Shown here in pieces: positions 17,702 through 27,041 of a stretch of DNA of 64,000 bases (position 1 is its first letter; every line of letters starts with the position of its first letter). A program made the translations under genes and the position numbers. This DNA is from Prado023 sp963736425 (GTDB lineage: Bacteria; Actinomycetota; Actinomycetes; S36-B12; CAIYMF01). The notes beneath the pieces are model-generated. The model saw only the letters and a program-made list of their open reading frames with translations, searched no databases and was not told where the DNA came from. Location: NCBI GenBank assembly GCA_963736425.1, contig CAVTOX010000008.1:28184-92183 (forward strand), written 5' to 3'.

Positions 17702-18634
17702 ATGTCTACCGATATTTCCCCCGCGACTGACCCTGCGACGCCCCCCACAAGTCCCTCTGGGGGAGCCGACGCCAGCGCCGCCCCCGCCCCCGCCTACGCC
17801 AGCCCGGCCGGGGCGCACGTCCGCCTCGACGTCGACGCCTTCGATCCGGAGGCGGACAAGCTGGCTGTGCGCCGCGAGGGAGATCTGGTCGTGATCGAGC
17901 TCGCCGACCACGACCGGCGCAACATGATGAGCCTGGAGATGACCACCGCGTGGAGTCGGCTGATGTCCGGGATCGCAGCCGACTCCGAGGTGCGGGCGGT
18001 GCTGCTGACGGGTCAGGGCTCGGCGTTCAGCTCCGGGGGCGACACCTCGTGGATCGGGGCCGACTCCCACGAGCCGGTCCCGGTTCTGCGTGAGCGGATG
18101 CTGGCCTACTACGCGACCTGGTTGATGATCCGGGACCTGCCCGTGCCGACCATCGCCGCGATCAATGGTCCGGCGATCGGAGCCGGTGCCGCGCTCGCGC
18201 TGGCCTGCGACATTCGCTGGGCGGGGGATTCGGCGAGCATGTCCGTGCCGTTCCTGCGCATGGGCCTGCACCCCGGGATGCTCTCGACCTTTCTGCTCAC
18301 CGAGGTGGCTGGCGTCGCGGCCGCGCGCGACCTGCTCTTCACCGGCCGCCGCGTGGGCGCCGCGGAGATGCTCTCGCTCGGGTTGGTCAGTCGGGTGCTC
18401 GCCGACGAGGAGCTGGCCGCCGAGGCCCTGGCCGGCGCCCAGGGGGTCGCCGGCGGGGCGCCGGTTGCGGTGCAGCTGACGAAGGTCGCGCTCCGCGACG
18501 GTGGTCCGCGCGACTGGGCGTCGGCGACCCAGTGGGAGGGCCTGGCCCAGGCGGTCACGCTCGCCTCGGACGACCTGGCCGAGGGCTTGGCAGCCCTGCG
18601 CGAGAAGCGCGCACCGCGCTTCACCGGTCGCTGA
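17702..18634 (+). CDS. Enoyl-CoA hydratase/isomerase (crotonase) family protein
   Basis: This 310-residue crotonase-fold protein has an extra Pro/Ala/Ser-rich N-terminus of about 45 residues. Core motifs are FSSGGDTSWIG (first oxyanion-hole loop) and AAINGPAIGAGAALALACDIR (second loop and central helix). FLRMGLHPGMLSTFLL follows, where many hydratases have a catalytic Glu. Here the position appears to be filled otherwise, so hydratase activity is uncertain. The family acts on acyl-CoA thioesters in fatty-acid breakdown and side pathways. It is cytoplasmic and probably monocistronic. It converges on a Nudix gene across a 604-base non-coding region. Confidence 0.8.
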   Translation: MSTDISPATDPATPPTSPSGGADASAAPAPAYASPAGAHVRLDVDAFDPEADKLAVRREGDLVVIELADHDRRNMMSLEMTTAWSRLMSGIAADSEVRAVLLTGQGSAFSSGGDTSWIGADSHEPVPVLRERMLAYYATWLMIRDLPVPTIAAINGPAIGAGAALALACDIRWAGDSASMSVPFLRMGLHPGMLSTFLLTEVAGVAAARDLLFTGRRVGAAEMLSLGLVSRVLADEELAAEALAGAQGVAGGAPVAVQLTKVALRDGGPRDWASATQWEGLAQAVTLASDDLAEGLAALREKRAPRFTGR

Positions 18635-18729
18635 GCGCAGACGGCTCGGGGAGTCTCCGGAACGCACGTTGCCGTTCCTTCAGTCGGCCCGCAGCGTGGA
18701 CGATGCTCACGTGCGGCGCGAGCTCGTCG
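18635..18729. other. Start of the 604-base convergent intergenic region
   Basis: No gene is supported here. Weak open frames on the minus strand overlap the DnaA-box cluster and have no protein-like composition. The remaining parts of the region up to 19238 are described in the entries that follow. Confidence 0.6.
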
Positions 18730-18922
18730 GCGTGTCGTGGCGCGTGTCGAGAACCCGTACGGCGTGTCGCGGAGTTTTCTTTTCCTCCACATGATCCACA
18801 GGGCATCGCCGCAGGTCAGAGGCTTTTAGATTAGTTGTGCACAGAAGTTGTCCACAGTTGTCCCACGACACATCCACACCGACACGCGCAGTGATCCCCA
18901 GGTCATCCACAGCCCATCCACA
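18730..18922. other. Origin-like cluster: octamer iterons, AT-rich tracts and DnaA boxes
   Basis: The octamer GCGTGTCG occurs at 18730-18737, 18742-18749 and 18762-18769, and inverted at 18880-18887. T-rich stretches follow the third copy (18774-18785) and at 18823-18835. Then comes a run of DnaA-box-like nonamers, all in one orientation: TGATCCACA 18793, TTGTGCACA 18835, TTGTCCACA 18848 (a perfect actinobacterial box), ACATCCACA 18870, TCATCCACA 18903 and CCATCCACA 18914. The cluster lies between two convergent genes, where no promoter is expected. No dnaA or dnaN is in the window. It could be a DnaA-titrating or regulatory cluster, or an origin remnant. Confidence 0.6.
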
Positions 18923-18941
18923 GGCGAGTTACTGGGGGGTA

Positions 18942-18975
18942 TTGACGTGTGAACATCAGGTGAATACGTTCACCT
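18942..18975 (+). promoter_or_regulatory. Promoter with overlapping inverted repeat
   Basis: TTGACG at 18942-18947, a 17-base spacer and TACGTT at 18965-18970 form a good promoter facing right. A perfect inverted repeat, AGGTGAA-TACG-TTCACCT at 18958-18975, covers the -10 element and looks like an operator. No protein gene starts downstream on this strand. Confidence 0.5.
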
Positions 18976-18981
18976 CTCGAA

Positions 18982-19049
18982 GGACCCCCGGAGATAACGG
19001 GTGCACGCCAGGGTCGACCCCCGTGCGCCAACGCGCCTCCGGGGGTTCC
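18982..19049 (+). ncRNA. Candidate structured small RNA
   Basis: About ten bases after the promoter, a 12-pair outer stem joins GGACCCCCGGAG (18982-18993) to CTCCGGGGG-TTCC (19037-19049) with one bulged U. Inside it a second hairpin pairs GCACG (19003-19007) with CGTGC (19022-19026) and contains the self-complementary GGGTCGACCC. The sequence after the outer stem is TTCCGTTTGTC, a weak U-rich exit. It matches no RNA family I know. It may be a small RNA or only a terminator for a short transcript. Confidence 0.35.
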
Positions 19050-19154
19050 GTTTGTCAGGGGTGCCGGTGGCGAGTCGGCGGCCGTTCGAATGCGGGGTCG
19101 CGACCGCCCCCCCGACCTGACTCGTCAGGGTCCGTGCGCCCGGCGAACCGCCGA

Positions 19155-19200
19155 GCTGGTAGTCGATTCGGGTCGCTGATCGACCGAATCGACTACCAGC
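19155..19200 (-). terminator. Strong hairpin downstream of the Nudix gene
   Basis: Seventeen perfect base pairs (GCTGGTAGTCGATTCGG with CCGAATCGACTACCAGC), one bulged G and further pairing leave a loop of about 5 bases. It begins 39 bases past the Nudix stop on the minus strand and has no U-tract on either side. A terminator is the simplest reading. Confidence 0.55.
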
Positions 19201-19238
19201 GCCGCGGAGGCGTGGGGGAGCGCCGTGACAGCGCGCGG

Positions 19239-19880
19239 TCAGGCCAGGCCCAGATCGCGGACCCGCTGGATGAGGCCGCGCACGACGTCGTCGGCGCCGT
19301 CCGGCAGGGCGTCGAGGGCGAACCAGGCGAGGTCCAGCGACTCGTCGCTGCGCAGATGCACCGCACCGGGCGGGGCCACGGCCACGTACTCGAAGTCCAG
19401 GTGGCTGCTGGGCTCGGGAACGCCGTAGCGGGTGCGGCAGCGCACGGCGTGCCAGTCCAGCCCGATCGGGGTGGGGTGCAGGTCGAGGCCGTCGATCCCG
19501 GACTCCTCGGTGGCCTCGCGCAGAGCGGCGGCGGCCATGGTCCCGTCGCCGGCCTCGACATGCCCGCCGAGCTGGAACCAGCGCCCGGCCAGCGGGTGCA
19601 GGGTCAGCAGTACCCGCTCGCGCGCGGCGTCGAGCACGACCGTGCTGGCGGTGAGGTGTCCGGCGCGCAGGTCCCGGCTGGAAGCGTCCGGGTGGGCCTC
19701 GAGGAACGCGAGGTAGCGGGCCCGCAGGTCGTCCTGGGTCGGTGAGGGCGCCCGCCAGTCGCTGAGGACCCGGCGCGCGTCGGCAACCAGCGGGTCCTCG
19801 ATGGCCGCAGCCTGTGGCCGGTCCAGCGGGCGCGATCCTGGGGCCCCGCACCTCGTGCGCAGGATCAGGTGCGGGCGCAC
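19239..19880 (-). CDS. Nudix hydrolase
   Basis: This 213-residue protein has a Nudix box GGHVEAGDGTMAAAAL then REATEESGI, preceded by AGHLTASTVVLDAARERVLL and GRWFQLG. Nudix proteins cleave nucleoside diphosphates linked to another group. The substrate is not evident. The first 20 or so residues (RPHLILRTRCGAPGSRPL) are Arg-rich and may not be native, so a later start is possible. ATG 19880 lies 4 bases after the metalloprotease stop, so the two genes probably share a transcript. A strong hairpin follows. Confidence 0.8.
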   Translation of the reverse strand: MRPHLILRTRCGAPGSRPLDRPQAAAIEDPLVADARRVLSDWRAPSPTQDDLRARYLAFLEAHPDASSRDLRAGHLTASTVVLDAARERVLLTLHPLAGRWFQLGGHVEAGDGTMAAAALREATEESGIDGLDLHPTPIGLDWHAVRCRTRYGVPEPSSHLDFEYVAVAPPGAVHLRSDESLDLAWFALDALPDGADDVVRGLIQRVRDLGLA

Positions 19881-19883
19881 CTG

Positions 19884-21344
19884 TCACTCGCGGGTGCCGG
19901 GCTCATCCGAGGAGTCGTCGCCCTTGGGCTGGGGTTCCTCGACCTCGACAGCCTCCGCCTCGGCCTCGGCCCCGGGTGCGGCCTCCGCGTCCACCGCCCC
20001 ACCGTCCACCGCGCCCTCGAGCGCCTCCGGGACCACGCCGGAGGCCAGCGCCTCGAGCTCGGCGTCGGAGATCGACGAGCCGGACACGAACGACGTCGGG
20101 TCGTCGAGGTCGGCCGGGCCGGGCAGCAGGTCGGGGTGCTCCCAGACGGCGTCGCGCCCGGCCACGCCGCGCACGCGCTCGAGCTCGGTCCACAGGGCAG
20201 CGGCCTCGCGCAGGCGCCGCGGACGCATCTCGAGGCCGACGAGGGTCTGGAACGTCTTCTCGGCCGGACCGCCCACCGCACGGCGACGACGGACCGCCTC
20301 CTGCAGCCTGTCCGCGGTCGGCAGCCGATCGGCGATGGCGGCGGCCACGACGTGGTCCACCCAGCCCTCGACGAGCGCCAGCAGGGTCTCCAGGCGGGCC
20401 AGCGCGGCCTTCTGCTCGGGGGTGTCCTCGGGGGCCAGGACGCCGGAGGCCAGCGCCTCCTGGAGGTTGGCCGGGTTGCTCATGTCGATGTCGCGCAGCG
20501 TCTCCTCCATCGCGCCGGTGTCCAGGCCGATCCCGCGGGCGTAGGCCGCGACGGCGTCGCGCACGGTCGGGCCGAGCCACGCGACGTGCGTGAACAGCCG
20601 CTGGTGGGCGACCTCGCGCAGCGCGAGGTACAGCGCGATCTCGCCGGGCTCGATCTCCAGGCCGGTGCCGAACGCGGCGATGTTCTCGGGCAGCAGGGTC
20701 GGGATGCCGTCGGAGGTCAGCGGCAGGCCGACGTCCCCGGCGCCCAGGACCTCGCCCGCGAGCGCGGCCAGGCCCTGCCCGGCCTGCATCGCGAACATGT
20801 TGGCGCCCATCTGCTTGACCATGCCCATCATCGGACCGAGCATCGCGGTCAGGTCGACGGGCATGTCCGGCGGGAGCATCGCCTTGAGCTCCTCGGGGAG
20901 CCCGCCGGCGAGGTCCTCGGTGCTGGGCATCATGGTGGTCATCGAGGTCTGCACCTGCTCGGCGATGGGCGTGATGATCTCCTGCCAGGCCGGCATCGTG
21001 GCCTCGAGCCACTGGGAGCGGCTCCACGCGCGGGCGCCGGCGCCGGTGGACGGGAACTCGGTGGCCGGGTCGAGCCAGAGGTCGGCCAGTCGCACGGCCT
21101 CCTCGACGGCGCGTCTCTGCGCGTCGGCGACGACCGGGTCGCCGGCGGTGGCGATCGCCTTGCGGGCGACGTCGGTGGCTGCCGACCAGTTCACCGCGCC
21201 CGGGTCGGGGTTGTTCGACATCCCCTGCAGCATCGCGCCGAGCTGTGACAGCGCGGACCCGAGGTCGCCCATGTTGAAGGGGTCCTGTGGCTGGCCCTTG
21301 TCGTCCGGGTCCGAGGGCGTGAAGCCGAAGGGGACGTTGCTCAT
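19884..21344 (-). CDS. DUF2342-type zinc-dependent metalloprotease
   Basis: This 486-residue protein has a Gly/Met-rich middle (MLGPMMGMVKQMGANMFAMQ), which is usual in this actinobacterial family. The putative metal site is LREVAHQRLFTHVAWL, with His residues spaced as in DUF2342 proteins rather than a plain HExxH. The C-terminal 60 residues are acidic and low in complexity (EAEAEAVEVEEPQ). The mycobacterial counterpart lies in the same order beside the PDZ protease. The physiological substrate is unknown. ATG 21344 is preceded by AGGAAGG. It is divergent from the small membrane protein gene and leads into the Nudix gene. Confidence 0.82.
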   Translation of the reverse strand: MSNVPFGFTPSDPDDKGQPQDPFNMGDLGSALSQLGAMLQGMSNNPDPGAVNWSAATDVARKAIATAGDPVVADAQRRAVEEAVRLADLWLDPATEFPSTGAGARAWSRSQWLEATMPAWQEIITPIAEQVQTSMTTMMPSTEDLAGGLPEELKAMLPPDMPVDLTAMLGPMMGMVKQMGANMFAMQAGQGLAALAGEVLGAGDVGLPLTSDGIPTLLPENIAAFGTGLEIEPGEIALYLALREVAHQRLFTHVAWLGPTVRDAVAAYARGIGLDTGAMEETLRDIDMSNPANLQEALASGVLAPEDTPEQKAALARLETLLALVEGWVDHVVAAAIADRLPTADRLQEAVRRRRAVGGPAEKTFQTLVGLEMRPRRLREAAALWTELERVRGVAGRDAVWEHPDLLPGPADLDDPTSFVSGSSISDAELEALASGVVPEALEGAVDGGAVDAEAAPGAEAEAEAVEVEEPQPKGDDSSDEPGTRE

Positions 21345-21554
21345 GGGCGGTGCCTTCCTGTCGCGGGTCGAGGGGACGACCCGAGTTCAAGCGTAGGCCG
21401 GTGGCTGCGCACGTGCGCAGCGCCCGTCGACCGACTGGCGGCTCCTTCCCCGCGTTCGGGTCCGGTAAACGCGCATCCGGATCGTCCGCGCGTGCTCGTG
21501 GTGGACGGTAGGCTCGCCGGCGCAGGAGTCGGGACCGGTGAGGGAGGAGGCGAC

Positions 21555-21734
21555 GTGATCTGGTGGATCATCCCGATCGTGGCCACCCTCGCGGCCTGGG
21601 CCTACACCCGTGTGGCCGGCTCGTGGGGCGGCCGGGCCAGCCCGCGCCCCGAGCCCGGATCGCCGGAGGACGCCCGCGACCTCGCGCGGTTCGCCGAGGC
21701 GCTTCGGCGTCCGTTCCCCGGCGGCCAGGGATGA
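21555..21734 (+). CDS. Small membrane-anchored protein before the S16 protease
   Basis: The 59-residue product starts at GTG 21555 behind a strong GGGAGGAGG. One membrane segment, WWIIPIVATLAAWAYTRVA, is followed by a hydrophilic tail ending AEALRRPFPGGQG. The stop overlaps the start of the downstream protease by four bases (ATGA), so the two are translationally coupled. I do not recognise a named family. Confidence 0.7.
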   Translation: MIWWIIPIVATLAAWAYTRVAGSWGGRASPRPEPGSPEDARDLARFAEALRRPFPGGQG

Positions 21735-23025
21735 CCGATCCGATCGACGACGCCCCCGCGATCCCGGGGGGCCCCGACGTTCCGCGACCACCGACGCGGT
21801 GCGGCTCCCGGCGACGCCGGTGACTCCGCCGCCCACACCTCCGCCACCGAGCCGGCCACCCGCTGGTGGGACCGGGTCACGCTCTGGTTCGGCGGGCACC
21901 CGCCGATCACCCCGCGGCAGCGGACCCGTTCGCGGGCGATCCGCCGGGGAGTGGTCGCCGGCACGGTGCTGGTCGTGGTCGGCTCGATCATCCAGCTGCC
22001 CCTGCTGGTCCTGAGCCCCGGGCCCACGTACAACACGATCGGCGAGGTCAACGGAGAGCCGCTGATCACGATCACCGGCACCACCACGTACCCGACGGAC
22101 GGGGCGCTGGACATGCTCACGGTGTCCGAGCGCGGTGGCTCGTCGGGCGGGGTCTACCTCGGTGAGGCGCTGGTCGGGTGGGCCTCGCCGGCGGAGTCGG
22201 TGGTCCCGCGGGAGTCGATCTACGGCCCCGAGGTGACCGGCGAGGAGATCACCGAGCGCAACGACCAGTTGTTCGCCCTCTCGCAGTCGGACTCGATCGC
22301 CGCGGCGATGAACGAGCTGGGGATCCCGACCGAGGAGGCCATCGTCGTCACGGTCGTCGCCGGTGGGTCGCCGGCCGACGGGATCGTCGAGGCGGGCGAC
22401 CAGATCGTCTCGGTCAACGGCCAGGCGGTCACCACGCCCGCGCAGGTCGGCAAGGAGGTCCGCAAGGGGGAGGTCGGCGACACCGTCACCCTCGAGGTCC
22501 TGCGCGTCGAGGAGCCGGGTGCCGAGCCGACGAAGAAGACCCTCGAGGTGGTGACGGTGGCCAACCCGAAGCCCGAGGATCCCGCGGCCGCGCCCCAGCC
22601 GTACATGGGGATCATCGTCGGGGTGGCCTACGAGGCGCCGTTCGACATCGAGTTCGCCGACAGCAACGTGGGCGGGCCCAGCGCCGGGATGATGTTCTCG
22701 CTGGGCATGATCGACATGCTCACCGAGGGCCAGCTCAACGGCGGCAAGCACGTGGCGGGCACCGGGACGATCGACCCGGACGGGCAACGTCGGACCGATC
22801 GGCGGGATCCAGCAGAAGCTGGTCGGCGCCCGGGATGCCGGGGCGGAGCTCATGCTCGCCCCGCAGGACAACTGCGCCGACGTGGTCGGCAACATCCCCG
22901 GCGGCCTGACGGTCGTGCCGGTGAGCACCCTGAGCCAGGCACGCGACACCGTGGAGAAGTGGGTCGCTGACCCCGGCGCGGAGTTCCCGCAGTGCGGCGA
23001 CGGGCTCGCAGCCGCAGGGCGCTGA
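21731..23025 (+). CDS. PDZ/Lon-type (S16) membrane serine protease, frameshifted
   Basis: The product of about 430 residues has an N-terminal cytoplasmic stretch and one membrane segment (GTVLVVVGSIIQLPLLVL). A PDZ domain follows (VVAGGSPADGIVEAGDQIVS). The C-terminal Lon-type proteolytic domain has Ser in NVGGPSAGMMFSLG and Lys in GGIQQKLVGA, the catalytic dyad of S16 peptidases. The catalytic part faces outside the membrane. Two one-base insertions break the frame: one in the G-run near 21770-21790 and one at 22786-22788, where GGG should read GG before the conserved VGPIGGIQQK. It matches the mycobacterial Rv3194c position. Substrate unknown. Confidence 0.82.
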
Positions 23026-23033
23026 CCACGGAA

Positions 23034-23063
23034 GCCGCAGCCGTTCGGAAGGGTCGCTGCGGC
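23034..23063. terminator. Hairpin between convergent S16 protease and PPA1309-like genes
   Basis: GCCGCAGC pairs with GCTGCGGC across a 14-base loop directly after the protease stop. The stem is short and has no U-tract, so the call is tentative. Confidence 0.3.
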
Positions 23064-23103
23064 GCTGACCACCGGACGCCCCGGCGACACCGGAGGGCGC
23101 TGG

Positions 23104-23637
23104 CTACCGGAACGTCGCGAGCAGCGCCTCGGCCAGGCCGGGAACGAGGTCGTGGCCGGTCAGCACCGAGTCGTCGGAGTCGTCGGGAGAGCCGTCCGCG
23201 CCCGCGGCGCCGCGCAGGCGCAGCACGCTCATCTGCTGGCCGTCCTTGGTGACGGCCACGACGATGCGCATGTCCTGCGCCGCCGGATGCTCGCGCGCGA
23301 CGGTGGCGGCGTCGGGCCGGTCGGCGATGGCGGCCTCGGCCTCGGGCGGCAGCACGATGCGCTCCACCACCAGCGCCGCGCCGGCGATCTCCTCGGGCCA
23401 CTCGATCCGGGCCAGGAAGACGTCGAGCTCCTCGTCGTCCGGGGGAGCGGGCTGCTCGAACGTGGTCAGCGCCGGGCCACCCTCGAGGACCCCCAGCTGC
23501 GCGGCCAGCCCGGGCTGCGTGGCGCGGACGTGATCCGTGGGCACGAGGGCGAACAGCAGCGTGGGCTGGTCCCACCCCTGGCTGGCGACGTGCCTCTCGA
23601 TGTCCAGCGCGGCGGCGAGCAGGTCCTGGGCGTCCAT
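23104..23637 (-). CDS. PPA1309-family protein
   Basis: This 177-residue acidic protein opens with LLAAALDIERHVASQGWDQP, followed by LFALVPTDHVRAT and IEWPEEIAGAALVVERIVLPP. It ends with LVPGLAEALLATFR. This is the pattern of the small actinobacterial PPA1309 family, which is usually found beside the UPF0182 gene as here. It has no signal peptide or membrane segment and its function is unknown. ATG 23637 was chosen because it begins the conserved start. It is divergent from UPF0182, about 320 bases away. Confidence 0.78.
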   Translation of the reverse strand: MDAQDLLAAALDIERHVASQGWDQPTLLFALVPTDHVRATQPGLAAQLGVLEGGPALTTFEQPAPPDDEELDVFLARIEWPEEIAGAALVVERIVLPPEAEAAIADRPDAATVAREHPAAQDMRIVVAVTKDGQQMSVLRLRGAAGADGSPDDSDDSVLTGHDLVPGLAEALLATFR

Positions 23638-23957
23638 GCGCCCAGTCTCCCAGCCCGGGCCGGAGAACCGGCACCAGTCCCGGAAGGCGGACGACCGCGT
23701 GCGAGCGGCCACCTCCGGCCGGCAGCGCGTCGAATCGTCGACGCTGGGCCAGCAACGGCGGCCGAGTGCTCCACGGCCCGGGGACAGCGGCGCGCTCGAG
23801 AGGGCGAGACGGGCGCACCCGGCGGGGGCGGCGTCGAGCCCAGGGCCACCACGCCTCGCTGGGTGACTGTCAGGGTCGTGTGAGGATGCGCCGGCCGCCG
23901 GGTAAGGCGCTACGAGGTCGTCGGTGGGATGTCCGGAATGCAGGTAGTTTTGGGACC
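23638..23957. promoter_or_regulatory. Divergent intergenic region with UPF0182 promoter element
   Basis: No gene is supported in these 320 bases. The only clear signal is TAGTTT at 23945-23950, a TANNNT -10 element ending seven bases before GTG 23958, which predicts a leaderless transcript. A convincing -35 element was not found. Confidence 0.4.
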
Positions 23958-26900
23958 GTGAGCTTCGATCAGACCCCCTCGCCCAGCCGTCCGCGGCAGA
24001 CCGCAACGTCCAAGCGGTCCGGGGCGCTGGCCCCGACGCTGATCATCCTCGGGGTGCTGGCGGTCGTGTTCATGATCTTCACGACGTTCTACACCGACTT
24101 CCTCTGGTACTCCTCGGTCGACAAGTCCTCGGTGTTCACCACGCTGCTGGCCACCCAGCTGGGGCTGTTCGTCGTGTTCGGCCTGATCATGGCCACCGCG
24201 ATCGGCGTCACGATGCTCATCGCCTACCGGTCACGGCCCGAGATCGGCGTGATGTCCGCCGAGCAGATCTCCCTGGAGCGCTACCGGGCCAGCCTGGAGC
24301 CGTTCCACAAGGCTGATCCTGATCGGGATCCCGACGATGTTCGGCGTGATGGCCGGCATGTCGGCCTCCGCGCAGTGGCAGTCCTGGATGACGTTCCGCT
24401 ACGCCACCCCGTTCGGCACGAACGACCCGCAGTTCAACACCGACATCAGCTTCTTCGCCCTGCAGTACCCGTTCCTGCGCTTCGTGCTCGGGTTCATGGT
24501 GGCCGTGCTGATCCTGTGCATCCTCATGGCGGCGGTCACGCACTACGTCTACGGCGGGCTGCGGCTGCAGGGCGCGCCGCCGCGGACCTCGCGCGCGGCG
24601 CACGTGCAGCTGTCGATCCTCGGTGGGCTGTTCATGCTGCTCAAGGCCGTCGGCTACTGGCTGGACCGCTACGGCCTGGCGATCAAGGCCGAGCCGCTCG
24701 TCGACGGGTTCACCGGCCTGAAGTACCGCGACGTCAACGCGGTGCTGCCGGCCAAGGACATCCTGGTCGTGATCGCACTGGTGTGCGCCGTGCTGTTCTT
24801 CGCCAACGCCTTCCGCCAGGGCTGGACGCTGCCGCTGGTCGGGACCGGCCTGCTGGCCATCTCCGCGCTGGTCATCGGCGGCATCTACCCGGCGATCGTC
24901 CAGCAGTTCCAGGTCAAGCCCTCGGAGCTGGTGCGCGAGCAGGAGTACATCAAGCGCAACATCGAGGCCACACGTGCCGCCTACGGCCTGGACAAGGCGA
25001 AGTTCGAGGACTACTCCGGTGAGGGTGAGGCCGAGTGCCGCGACCCTCAAGGAGGACGCGGGCACGCTGACCAACATCCGCCTGCTGGACCCGGCGGTCG
25101 TGTCGCCCACGTTCCGCCAGCTGCAGCAGATCCGCGGGTTCTACTCCTTCCCCGACACCCTCGACGTCGACCGCTACGCGATGGCCGACGGGACCCGTGG
25201 GGCCGTCATCGCCGTGCGCGAGGTCGACCTCGCTGGCGTGGGGGAGCGCAACTGGGCCAACGACCACGCGGTCTACACCCACGGGTACGGCGTCGTCGCG
25301 GCCTACGACAACACCTCGCTGTCCGACGGACGCCCCGACTTCTTCGCCTCCGACATCCCGACCATCGGCGAGCTGAAGATCGACCAGCCGCGGATCTACT
25401 TCGGCGCGGACTCCCCGGACTACTCCATCGTGGGGGCGCCGGAGGGTGCTGAGCCGCGCGAGCTCGACTACCCCGACGACAAGTCGGCCAGCGGCCAGAA
25501 GAACAACACGTACACCGGCTCCGGCGGGGTCCCGGTGGGCAACGTGTTCAACAAGCTGCTGTTCGCGGCCCGGATGCAGGACCCGAACATCGTCCTGAGC
25601 TCCCTGGTGAACTCCGATTCCAAGATCCTCTTCGACCGGGAGCCGCTGACCCGCGTGGCCAAGGTGGCGCCCTGGCTGACCACGGACGGCGACCCGTACC
25701 CCGTGGTGGTCGGCGGGCGCGTGAAGTGGATCATCGACGGGTACACCACGACCAACGCCTACCCGTACTCCTCGCGCACCACCCTCAAGGACGCCACCGC
25801 CGACGCGATCACGGCCACCTCGAGCTCCGTGGCCACGTTGCCCAGCGAGCGCATCAACTACCTGCGCAACTCGGTCAAGGCAGTCGTCGACGCCTACGAC
25901 GGCACCGTGACCCTGTACGCGTGGGACCCGACCGACCCGCTGCTGCAGACCTGGACCAAGGCCTTCGGCGGGACAGTCACCCCGATCGCTGAGGCGTCGC
26001 CCGAGCTGGTGCGCGCACTTCCGCTACCCGGAGGACATGTTCAAGGTGCAGCGCACGATCCTCTCGCGCTACCACGTTGAGGATCCGGCCAGCTTCTACA
26101 ACGGCCAGGACTTCTGGACGATCCCGAACGACCCGACCAACCGCGCCGTGAACGCACTGCAGCCGCCGTACTACCTGACGCTGCGGATGCCCGGAACCAC
26201 GGAGCCGAAGTTCTCGTTGACCACGACGTTCGCACCGCTGAAGCGCCAGACGCTCGCGGCGTTCATGGCCGTGGACTCCGCACCTGGGCCGACGTACGGG
26301 ACCATCCGGGTGCTGCAGCTGCCCCGGAACACCACTGTGCCCGGTCCGACGCAGGTGCAGAACAACTTCGAGTCCGAACCGGCGATCGCCGAGCAGCTCA
26401 CGTTGCTGCGTCGAGGCGGGGCGGACGTGGAGTACGGCAACCTGCTCTCGCTGCCGGTCAGCGGCGGGTTGCTCTACGTCGAGCCGGTGTACGTGCGCGC
26501 CTCGCAGGGGCAGGGCTACCCGCTGCTGCGCAAGGTGCTGGTGAACTTCGGTGACACCACGGTGCTGAGGAACTCCCTCGGGGAGGCCCTGGCAGCCGTG
26601 TTCTCAGGGACGGGGACAGGCAGCGGAACGGGAACCGACACCGGCGGCGACACCGACACCGGCGGCGGCGACGCGGGGAAGCCCACCGCTGATGCCCAGG
26701 CCGACCTGGTGAAGGCGATCGCCGACGCCCAGGCTGCCTACCAGAAGGGCGAGGACGCCCTGGCCGCCGGCGACTTCGCCGCCTACGGCAAGGCGCAGGA
26801 TGAGCTCAAGGCCGCCCTGGACCGAGCCGCGGCCGCACAGCGCCGGATCACCGGGGACTCCGTCGAGCAGCCCCCCGCCGACGGGGCGACGTCGGGGGAG

Positions 26901-26969
26901 CCTCCCGCCACGGACGCGCCGAGCACCGCGCCCTCGGACAGCGCCACCGCCACTCCAGCCAGCACCTGA
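23958..26969 (+). CDS. UPF0182 membrane protein, frameshifted
   Basis: A protein of about 1000 residues is recovered by joining four frames. The N-terminal third holds several membrane segments (LAPTLIILGVLAVVFMIFTT, then segments near LILIGIPTMFGVMAGMSASA). A large extracytoplasmic part follows with RYPEDMFKVQR, QDFWTIPNDP and YLTLRMPGTTEPKFSL, typical of UPF0182. The C-terminus is Pro/Ala/Thr-rich after a Gly/Thr/Asp linker. The function is unknown. One-base insertions lie near 24312, 25033 and 26010 (the last could also be a two-base loss in a CG run). The start is GTG 23958. The mycobacterial counterpart is Rv3193c. Confidence 0.85.
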
Positions 26970-27041
26970 CCCAGCGCGAACCGGGGAGCCGCGGCCGGTA
27001 GGTTTCCATCCGGCGACAGGGCCGGATCGGGAGGGTTCGAC

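Noticed and set aside
18707..18910. A 67-residue minus-strand frame over the DnaA boxes
   Set aside because: No ribosome binding site, no family-like text, and it is explained by the box cluster.
18837..19745. A 302-residue plus-strand frame across the origin-like region
   Set aside because: It overlaps the Nudix gene antisense, and its first part is the non-coding DnaA-box region. No motif was seen.
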